Source of the DNA: a virus
Length of the DNA stretch: 20,736 nt
Reading direction: 5' to 3' (one strand)
IMG/VR virus record: IMGVR_UViG_3300026257_000033
Coordinates: 1-20,736 of that record
Shown one piece after another: positions 12,928-19,503 of this stretch; positions within the stretch are counted from its first letter, which is position 1, and each line of letters opens with the position of its first letter. The translations under genes were made by a program, and so were the position numbers. Under the pieces are notes generated by a model, which was not told where the DNA came from, searched no databases, and saw only the letters and a list, made by a program, of their open reading frames with translations.

Positions 12928-15126
12928 TCACGCTACATGATCAACGAATGAAGTAAGTAGCTTCTTATTGGTGGACTTACTCTTAAGCATCTTCTTAAAT
13001 GCTTTAGTGATCTGTCCTTTAGTTGCATCTTCCTTTACCTCAAACTCAGTCTCATCTTCCAAACCTTTAGAATTGATAGCATAGAGAGCACTGTATCCTT
13101 TAGGGAATGGAATGATTGCAGACTTTTCTTTTCTCCACTGCTTCTGAACTTCATCATAATGTTCGTAAGAAGCATATCTACCAACGAAGTTACTAAGTTG
13201 TGTTCCTGCTAATAGACGGAAACCTATTACATTAACACCAGGATTTCTATCACGTACCTGTTGAATGAATGTTGAAGTTACATTATAATAACCATCAAAC
13301 CTTTCATATACTTTTCCAGTACTACGATCTCTTAATTGGCAGTCGCCACATAAACTACGTGGACTTATATATTCCTCACCTTTATGTTCCAACCAGATCC
13401 TTTTACCATAAGAAGTACCACATGCTTCTCCATCACTTAGTATGCACACATTTACTTTCTGTAAATCATTATCCTTCTTGAACTCTGGTATGATGTAATT
13501 AGTCATAATGATTGCTTCATTCAATGGAGTACCAGAGAGATTCAATCCAGCTGTGCTGTGGTATGTAGTCTTGTTAGTGAATTGATATACTTCTCTCCAA
13601 ACATTAAGACACATACGCTCATAATCTTTACCATTAGAACGTGATGAAATAAGATTCACCATAGTAAACATTACAGGATCAATGTGAACCTTATTCTCTT
13701 TAAGTTCTGGTTGAGGTCTACCACCATAAGATGTATTATAGTAATGATCATAGTTAGAATAATCACGATCACCATCCATTGCACGTTCTGCAATCTCCCA
13801 CTCATTAGTGAATGCATATACTTCAAATGGGATCTGAACTTTCTTACAGAATGCAGTTAGATTAAGTAACTGCTTTACTGTTCCAAAGATCTCATTTGCC
13901 ATAGAACCAGACCAGTCAAGTATGAATATCAATCCATGATTCTTCCCATCAGGAACAACATTGATTCTCTTAAATAAGTCTTCGTTGAATTTATAAGTAT
14001 GAAGCTTCGTTGTATCGAGAACCCCAGTACGAGCAGTACCAGTACGAGCATAAGCGTCAGCTGATTTCCTACATTCAAATTCTTTAACCAAGTAGTTAAC
14101 TTCTTTCTGTGATGACTTACGAAACTCTTTATACTCATGATCTACCTGCTTATAAGTTTTCTTGTACCATACATAATCTCCTTCCTCTTCCTCAAACATT
14201 GAATCATCATACTTATTAAGATCGATCCATTCATGTACTCTCTTCCAATCAGCAACATATTTATCAAGATCAACCTTATCAGGAATCTCAATATAATTTA
14301 TTGGTCTGCCAGTATTACGTGTTAGATTCTTAGAAGAATCATCGAATGATCTTTGAGTCTGAACCTCGTCAATATCATTTTGAATATTCTCAGATCCACC
14401 CTGACCGCCACTACTGTAACTAGGATTTTCTAAATCAGCAGGATCTTGTCCTTGATCCCATTCTCCTTGTTGTTGCTGATCTTCTGAATCTTCAGAATCA
14501 GTCTCTGTTTGATCATCCTCATTAGGAGTAGTACCACCATCAGTACCAGTCTTAATGGATATATCTTCTAATTCTTCTTGCTCTTTCTGTTGGATCTTAC
14601 TGTACTCATATATCTCCTCTGCTATTCTACAAACCTCATCAAATGTTTCTGCTTTCTCAACACGTTCTACAAAGTCCTTCTCATTATCCTCAAAAGGAAT
14701 CATAGCAGAAGCACCAACCTTATAGTGTAGATTGATACGGTCAATTAAATTAAACTGTTCTACATCCTGACCATTAATCTCAAAGAAGTCAATAGCATTA
14801 AGTTCATTGTATCCACCATTAAAACTCTTACGAAGTCCTGGATACTTACGCTTCATGAATTTCTCAATACGTACATCTTCAACAACGTTGATGTAATCTT
14901 TAGGGCAATCTGCTACTGGATCTATATTAGGTGTGAACAATGCATGTCCAACCTCATGTCCAACTAGCATATCATATACAATGCTGCTTGCTCTGTCCCA
15001 GTTGGGAAGGGTCAATACTCTACGATCTACATCAAAAGATGCAGTGTCAACATTACGGTGCTCAACTACTAAATTTTCAGTTGCAAGTAGTCGGGCAAGA
15101 TTTCCTTTAATTTCCTGTCTTGACAT
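12928..15126 (-). CDS. cobT: CobT-like VWA-domain protein with HEXXH metalloprotease motif (732 aa)
   Basis: Large protein in three parts. Residues 1-180 carry HEVGH (57-61) followed by NVVEDVRIE (80-88), a zinc-peptidase-like HEXXH plus downstream acidic helix. Residues 181-270 are an acidic, Gln/Gly/Ser-rich linker, as in CobT. Residues about 395 to the end form a von Willebrand A domain with the metal-ion site DWSGSMA (404-410), a Thr in LSGTPLNEAI (near 535), and ILSDGEACG (near 565). A CGDC pair nearby could bind metal. It stands directly upstream of the CobS-like ATPase, the normal CobT-CobS pairing. No CobN is present here. It could be a chelatase component or a protease/remodelling factor. 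It has its own -10 box and lacks a Shine-Dalgarno sequence. Confidence 0.88.
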   Translation of the reverse strand: MSRQEIKGNLARLLATENLVVEHRNVDTASFDVDRRVLTLPNWDRASSIVYDMLVGHEVGHALFTPNIDPVADCPKDYINVVEDVRIEKFMKRKYPGLRKSFNGGYNELNAIDFFEINGQDVEQFNLIDRINLHYKVGASAMIPFEDNEKDFVERVEKAETFDEVCRIAEEIYEYSKIQQKEQEELEDISIKTGTDGGTTPNEDDQTETDSEDSEDQQQQGEWDQGQDPADLENPSYSSGGQGGSENIQNDIDEVQTQRSFDDSSKNLTRNTGRPINYIEIPDKVDLDKYVADWKRVHEWIDLNKYDDSMFEEEEGDYVWYKKTYKQVDHEYKEFRKSSQKEVNYLVKEFECRKSADAYARTGTARTGVLDTTKLHTYKFNEDLFKRINVVPDGKNHGLIFILDWSGSMANEIFGTVKQLLNLTAFCKKVQIPFEVYAFTNEWEIAERAMDGDRDYSNYDHYYNTSYGGRPQPELKENKVHIDPVMFTMVNLISSRSNGKDYERMCLNVWREVYQFTNKTTYHSTAGLNLSGTPLNEAIIMTNYIIPEFKKDNDLQKVNVCILSDGEACGTSYGKRIWLEHKGEEYISPRSLCGDCQLRDRSTGKVYERFDGYYNVTSTFIQQVRDRNPGVNVIGFRLLAGTQLSNFVGRYASYEHYDEVQKQWRKEKSAIIPFPKGYSALYAINSKGLEDETEFEVKEDATKGQITKAFKKMLKSKSTNKKLLTSFVDHVA

Positions 15127-15149
15127 GCTTGTTTTTTATTGATGTACAC

Positions 15150-15158
15150 ATCATAGCA
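15150..15158 (-). promoter_or_regulatory. Extended -10 promoter for the CobT-like gene
   Basis: TGCTATGAT (15158-15150) lies in the 42-base gap after gp46. The nearest -35 candidate, TTGATC at 15180-15175, is 19 bases away. The -10 ends 23 bases before the ATG. Immediately downstream is a short inverted repeat, GATGT-GT-ACATC, near the expected transcription start, which could be an operator. Confidence 0.45.
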
Positions 15159-15168
15159 GAGATATGGG

Positions 15169-16914
15169 TCAACCGATCAACCCATGTGTCACTTCATTAA
15201 CTGTCTCACTGATGGTCGAAAAGTTCTTGACCTTCTCAGCAGTAATGGTTCTGTCAAATTTATCGCTCATCTGTTCCTTATGACTGATTACAAATACATT
15301 TGTACTATCATCGAAATTACGTAGGATCCAACCAAGATCAGAAGAACCAGATTGGTCAAGCGAGCCGTCAAAGATTTCATCTAATATCAAAAGGTTAGTG
15401 TCAACGCTATTTTTAAGTTTAGCAACAGAACGCCAAGTAAGCAACAAAGCAATATCAATTCGAGCCTTTTCGCCCTCCGAGAAACTGTCATATGTAAATA
15501 CATCTCTATACCTACTCTTAATTATTTCTTCAAAGTTCTCATCAAGAGTAAAATTGACATAAAAGTCCATACTCTGAAGATACTTATTGATCAATTGATT
15601 CATTGCTGGAAGATATGTTTTGATAATCCTAGTCTTAATACCATTGTCCTTCAGCAGTTGTGAAGCAACATACAACGTATCCTTCTCCTTCTTACCAGCA
15701 GATACCTGACTCTTCAAATCTTTCTTCTCTGACACAAGACCTTCTAGTTTAACAAACTCAGCTTTCTTATCTGGATTAGATCCTTCCAGTTCTTTTATCT
15801 CTTTATCCAATTCACCAATGCTTTTTCTTATAGTAGTGATCTTATAATTTGCCTGAGTAATGGAAGCGTTACGTCCTATTACATCCTGAGATAGTTTAGT
15901 GAACTCATCTTCCCTTTCTTCTTCCTTTTTGATTGCAGTAGCAAGATCATCTAACCCCACATGCAAATTAGATAATGCCTTTTCACCTTCTTGTATCTTA
16001 CCTTCTCTAAATTCATCACTTAAATCTTGTGTACAGGTAGGACATATATGATTATCTACAAAGAATCCATGCTCCTTCTCACATGTAGATAACTTAGTTT
16101 GGATTTTTGTAAGGAATTTATTTAACTTCTTAAGTTTAGTCTTAGAGTTTGACAACTCTTCCATCCTCACAGAAAGCTCTTCCACTTCCTTTGTAAGATT
16201 TTCAATCTCTCCATTGTTAACTGTCTCATCTTCCATTAGAGATGCTATCTTCTCATTCTTCTTATCCACTTCCTCTTGATTCCTTTTCTCCATATCAAAC
16301 ATATACTTCTTCTGAAGTCCTATCTTCTCTTCTAGAAGATGTACCTGATAATCTAAATCTTTAATCTCTTCATTATTTTCTCTGACTTTATCCTTAAGTC
16401 TTTGATTCATTATAGAGAATACTTGAATGTCTAATATATCCTCAATGATTTCTCTACGTTGTGGTATAGACAGTTTCATAAAAGGAACAAATGTACTAGA
16501 ACCCAACACTACAATCTGAGTGAAGGATTTAAAATTCATCTTCAATACATTCTGTTCTAGATTCTTCTGTTGATCTACTGCCTTAGCATCCTCATCCCAC
16601 ATCTCACCATTACAATAGATCTCAAACCTATTGGGTTTGATACCACGTATAATTTTATATTCATTCTTACCAATACTAAACTCTATCTCTACCATAGTGT
16701 CTTTCTCATTGACACTATTGACCAACATACCCTTACTAATTTTTCTAAAGGACTTCCCAAACAGCGAAAAGGTCAACGCATCTAAGATGGTTGACTTACC
16801 AGCACCGTTAGTACCGACTATTAAATTTGTCCTAGAACGCACCAAATCAATCTCTGAAAAAGTATTTCCTGTTGAGAGGAAATTCTTCCAGCGAACTTTT
16901 TTAAATAATATCAT
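15169..16914 (-). CDS. 46: Recombination nuclease subunit gp46 (Rad50-like)
   Basis: SMC-type ATPase that partners gp47 to resect DNA ends for recombination-dependent replication and to degrade host DNA. It is 581 aa (T4 gp46 is 560). Walker A is GTNGAGKST (34-42). Long coiled coils span about 165-290 and 300-420 around the zinc-hook CPTC (291-294). The ABC signature SFSEGEK is at 478-484, and Walker B LLILDEIFD is at 508-516. All parts are intact. The start overlaps the DUF3110-like gene by ATGA. In T4, genes 47 and 46 are also close together and in this order. Confidence 0.97.
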   Translation of the reverse strand: MILFKKVRWKNFLSTGNTFSEIDLVRSRTNLIVGTNGAGKSTILDALTFSLFGKSFRKISKGMLVNSVNEKDTMVEIEFSIGKNEYKIIRGIKPNRFEIYCNGEMWDEDAKAVDQQKNLEQNVLKMNFKSFTQIVVLGSSTFVPFMKLSIPQRREIIEDILDIQVFSIMNQRLKDKVRENNEEIKDLDYQVHLLEEKIGLQKKYMFDMEKRNQEEVDKKNEKIASLMEDETVNNGEIENLTKEVEELSVRMEELSNSKTKLKKLNKFLTKIQTKLSTCEKEHGFFVDNHICPTCTQDLSDEFREGKIQEGEKALSNLHVGLDDLATAIKKEEEREDEFTKLSQDVIGRNASITQANYKITTIRKSIGELDKEIKELEGSNPDKKAEFVKLEGLVSEKKDLKSQVSAGKKEKDTLYVASQLLKDNGIKTRIIKTYLPAMNQLINKYLQSMDFYVNFTLDENFEEIIKSRYRDVFTYDSFSEGEKARIDIALLLTWRSVAKLKNSVDTNLLILDEIFDGSLDQSGSSDLGWILRNFDDSTNVFVISHKEQMSDKFDRTITAEKVKNFSTISETVNEVTHGLIG

Positions 16915-17180
16915 TCTTTCTTATAGTCTTCAGGTGGGATCAGAAGATCATCAGGAGATACAATGGTGAATAGTTGACCACGATCCTGACATGCTCCTAT
17001 TATAACATGGTCGTCAATCTCTACTAACTGCATAGGTGGGTATGCTGGATCTGTTTCTATATGATAGAGATACCTTTCAGCATCATCTTCTACCTGAAAC
17101 AAAGGAACCACCCTCTTCTTATCATCAGACCACACAGAGAATACCCCTTCTGGTTGATCCTCTAGGGTGACGATAAACAT
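16911..17180 (-). CDS. DUF3110-like protein (89 aa) between gp47 and gp46
   Basis: The start (MFIVTLEDQPEGVFSVW), the block VPLFQVEDDAERYLYHIE (25-42), and the ending in which an acidic segment meets QLFTIVSPDDLLIPP resemble the DUF3110 family. That family is typical of cyanobacteria and their phages and usually has the pattern LF...DDA.RY. Its function is unknown. It may have been acquired from a host. It is coupled on both sides: TAATG with gp47 and ATGA with gp46. It is therefore made in step with the two nuclease subunits and could act on them, but no direct evidence shows this. Confidence 0.78.
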   Translation of the reverse strand: MFIVTLEDQPEGVFSVWSDDKKRVVPLFQVEDDAERYLYHIETDPAYPPMQLVEIDDHVIIGACQDRGQLFTIVSPDDLLIPPEDYKKE

Positions 17181-18223
17181 TACACTACCTCACAGCTTTC
17201 AATATATAGTGACCTCATTACATTCTTGAGGTGTGACTTGTCTACGGCGATCTCTACTTCATCAATGTATTCATTAAGTAGGGTAAGAGTATCCTTAGTG
17301 GATACCTCAAGATCCTTCTTATCATCTTCTGTTACTAGTGTCTCTACGATTTTTATATCATAGACACCATGATTATAAAGACGATCAACCAGAGTTTCAA
17401 ACATCTGATAATTCTGTTTCTCTTCTACTATGATCTTGATAAACTTATCAGCATAGTGAGAAACATCTAACTTATTATAATCATGCTCTGTATCATTATA
17501 GAAGATCTTATCAAAAATTTCAAATGGATTCTTAATCCACTTTAGCTTATCTGTTTCTGTATCATAGATATGGAATCCTCGTTGATCCTTATAATCATTC
17601 CAGAACATCTGATAGGGATTGCCCAAGTACTGTACATTCCCTCTCTTAGAACGATGATGGAAGTGACCAGACCAGACACGATCATACTTCTTAAATATAG
17701 AAGTTTCCATTCCTCCATGATCGAATCTCATTCCGGGTGTCACTTCAAACCCATTCAATTCTAAATGACCACACACTATACTTGCGTTCGACTTATCTAT
17801 AATATTCATTGCCTGATCATTATTACCAGAATTAATCCATGGAAGCATCAGGAACTTCTTACCACCTTGAGTTATCTCTTTAGGTTCTGTGTAGATGGTT
17901 ATATTATTGTACTGTTCTAATAACAGTTCAGGAGAATTAATTTTATTTGTGTTCTTATAGTATGTTGTATGATTCCCAAGAATCATGTGTACATCATACT
18001 TTTCAAGTCTGTCAAAATAAGATGCCTTAATGCGAGCAAGAGTATTATAGTCCACAGACTTTCTATTATCAAATGTGTCGCCCAAATCAAAGACAGTGGT
18101 GATACCTTCTCTCTCAAGAGTAGGGAAAAATATTTCATCGTAAAATCTTTGGAAGAACTTCCAGAATGCTAGTGAACCTTTGCGACCATCTAAATGTTGG
18201 TCTGTGATGATTGCTATCTTCAT
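17180..18223 (-). CDS. 47: Recombination nuclease subunit gp47 (Mre11-like)
   Basis: Metal-dependent nuclease subunit that works with gp46, 347 aa (T4 gp47 is 339). The calcineurin-type phosphoesterase motifs are in order: DQHLD (8-12), GDTFDNR (48-54), GNHTTYY (83-89), GHLELNG (152-158) and SGHFHH (185-190). In many relatives the third motif reads GNHD; here Thr replaces the Asp, while the Asn and His that act in catalysis are kept. The C-terminal region (about 225-347) would bind gp46. It is preceded by a 31-codon ORF coupled by ATGA and belongs to the gp55-gp46 transcription unit. Confidence 0.96.
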   Translation of the reverse strand: MKIAIITDQHLDGRKGSLAFWKFFQRFYDEIFFPTLEREGITTVFDLGDTFDNRKSVDYNTLARIKASYFDRLEKYDVHMILGNHTTYYKNTNKINSPELLLEQYNNITIYTEPKEITQGGKKFLMLPWINSGNNDQAMNIIDKSNASIVCGHLELNGFEVTPGMRFDHGGMETSIFKKYDRVWSGHFHHRSKRGNVQYLGNPYQMFWNDYKDQRGFHIYDTETDKLKWIKNPFEIFDKIFYNDTEHDYNKLDVSHYADKFIKIIVEEKQNYQMFETLVDRLYNHGVYDIKIVETLVTEDDKKDLEVSTKDTLTLLNEYIDEVEIAVDKSHLKNVMRSLYIESCEVV

Positions 18224-18315
18224 AGCATTCGTGTCTTTATATTATATACCTTTCTTGTTTGAGGATATAACTCTCTCAATCTTTTTACTATTGCTAATTG
18301 AATTTCAAGAATCAT
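18220..18315 (-). CDS. Possible very small gene before gp47 (31 aa)
   Basis: The peptide starts MILEIQLAIVKRLRELYPQT and is basic. It fills the gap between the 50-aa gene and gp47, overlapping the first by 11 bases and the second by a 4-base ATGA. At 31 codons it may be a chance frame that serves only to bring ribosomes to gp47. Exact fit on both sides is the only support. Confidence 0.42.
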   Translation of the reverse strand: MILEIQLAIVKRLRELYPQTRKVYNIKTRML

Positions 18316-18457
18316 CTCTGGTTTTAATTATGATACGGTTGTTTGCATAGTCTGCTATAAACTCAAGTTCCACATCATGTGGCCACATTAGTTCTTCATA
18401 CAAGGCATTAATTCTATGCATGTCCTCGTAGAGATCATTGATGTGCTGTTCTTCCAT
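18305..18457 (-). CDS. Small hypothetical protein after gp55 (50 aa)
   Basis: The acidic 50-aa protein starts MEEQHINDLYEDMHRINALY (helical), followed by a strand pair around VELEFIADYANNRIIIKTR (29-47). No function is recognised and there is no membrane segment. Its ATG overlaps the stop of gp55 (TGATG), so it should be translated together with the late sigma factor. The two-part helix-then-hairpin layout and the tight coupling make it a probable real gene. It might be an accessory to gp55 or gp47, but this is only positional inference. Confidence 0.68.
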   Translation of the reverse strand: MEEQHINDLYEDMHRINALYEELMWPHDVELEFIADYANNRIIIKTRDDS

Positions 18458-18963
18458 CAGCGGTTCATTTTAGTTTCTATGTTCTCTTTAATACTTCCCA
18501 TGTCAGCATAAGAAGCATTCATACCTGTCATTGTACCCTCGTATGTGTCAGTATGCATGACTTCATCATACCCTGACTTCTCTAGGATCTTATTTTTAAT
18601 TTCCAGTTGCTTCTTTTCCTTCTGTATTCTTCTTAAGAATGCATAGTATATAATCTGTGTAAAATAAGCAAATGGATTCTTTGATTTTTCTGGATCAAAG
18701 TTATCAATATATTGTAAGCAATTTTCTATACCATCGCATATCATATCTTCACGGAACATATAATTAACGAAGTTAGGTTTATACGATAAGTGGGTAGCGA
18801 TCTTTAAAAAACAAGACCCCAAGTAATTAGTTACTCTGGGTCTGGGATCACCTGCCTCTTTAGCAGCAAAAACTTTATCTCTATACGCACTTATCGCAGT
18901 AAGAAATTCTTTATTATTGACGTAGTATTCTGTCTTTTTTCTTGCCATTACTCTTGCTGCCAT
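18457..18963 (-). CDS. 55: Late-transcription sigma factor gp55
   Basis: A minimal sigma factor that directs host RNA polymerase to late phage promoters, 168 aa (T4 gp55 is 185). It aligns with T4: YYVNNKEFLTAISAYRD (13-29) against YVNNKELLQAI, then REDMICDGIENCLQYIDNFDPEKSKNPFAYFTQIIYYAFLRRIQKEKK, the sigma region 2-like core (residues about 71-118). The T4 protein ends with a hydrophobic/acidic clamp-binding peptide; here the chain ends KENIETKMNR and no such motif is visible. The ATG at 18963 is 23 bases from a strong -10 and lacks a Shine-Dalgarno sequence. A second ATG lies at 18948. Confidence 0.94.
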   Translation of the reverse strand: MAARVMARKKTEYYVNNKEFLTAISAYRDKVFAAKEAGDPRPRVTNYLGSCFLKIATHLSYKPNFVNYMFREDMICDGIENCLQYIDNFDPEKSKNPFAYFTQIIYYAFLRRIQKEKKQLEIKNKILEKSGYDEVMHTDTYEGTMTGMNASYADMGSIKENIETKMNR

Positions 18964-18986
18964 GTTTGAGTATCAAACTTGTATTA

Positions 18987-19015
18987 AGTATAGCACCCAG
19001 TTTGACTTTTGTAAA
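18987..19015 (-). promoter_or_regulatory. Sigma70-type promoter for the gp55-47-46 unit
   Basis: TTTACA (-35, 19015-19010), a 17-base spacer, and TATACT (-10, 18992-18987) with TGC before it. It lies in the 117-base gap upstream of gp55. The leader would be about 17 bases with no Shine-Dalgarno sequence. Confidence 0.78.
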
Positions 19016-19033
19016 GGGGCTTGACACGAGACC

Positions 19034-19065
19034 AAAAACCCAGTAGGATAACTCTGTGCAGGGTT
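19034..19065 (-). terminator. Possible terminator after the uvsW unit
   Basis: On the minus strand AACCC (19065-19061) can pair with GGGTT (19041-19037), followed directly by more T residues (TTTTT in all). An inner AGT/ACT pairing may extend the stem with a bulge. The stem is short, so this is only a moderate candidate, but it separates uvsW and its partner from the gp55 promoter. Confidence 0.38.
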
Positions 19066-19080
19066 GAAGGGATGAAGTGC

Positions 19081-19503
19081 TTAGCTTTTTTTATAGATAC
19101 TCTCTAAGTTCTTCTTGGTTTCCATTATAGAACCCAGATATCCAGATTCTCTAGAGAGTTTTGATCCCTTGCTTTGTGGACCTTTACCAGCATTTATTCT
19201 TTGGATGGTTACTTCATAGAAGTTTTTAATATGATCATCCAATTCTGTGCAAGTAATAATATGAGATCTATTAATGATGTACATATCTTCAAAGGATGCA
19301 GCAACCCACTCTTTGAGAGAGAACCCTGCAATTTCTAAGTTACCTTTTCTAGTACGAGCAGACTCTACCTGTAGAGGATTCTCCAGAATAACTTTATCGT
19401 CTTCAGGAAGATAGCACACTTTTGCTATGACCTCTTCACCAGAGATCAATTTTAGAGTTGCGAAGAACTCTTCTTCTGCTAGGTTTAAATCTGGTTCTGT
19501 CAT
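19081..19503 (-). CDS. Sm-like candidate protein, paralog 4 of 4 (140 aa), coupled to uvsW
   Basis: Unknown function. It carries the blocks of the trio upstream of gp43: LISGEEVIAKV (19-29), ENPLQV (41-46), and SHIITCTELDDHIKNFY (80-96). It then has a basic Gly/Lys/Ser-rich tail (105-140) that the others lack. The start overlaps the UvsW stop by 4 bases (ATGA), so both are made from one message. Its position beside a recombination helicase, and that of its paralogs beside DNA polymerase, suggest a role in nucleic-acid metabolism. The Sm-like fold is inferred from length and strand pattern only. Confidence 0.8.
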   Translation of the reverse strand: MTEPDLNLAEEEFFATLKLISGEEVIAKVCYLPEDDKVILENPLQVESARTRKGNLEIAGFSLKEWVAASFEDMYIINRSHIITCTELDDHIKNFYEVTIQRINAGKGPQSKGSKLSRESGYLGSIMETKKNLESIYKKS

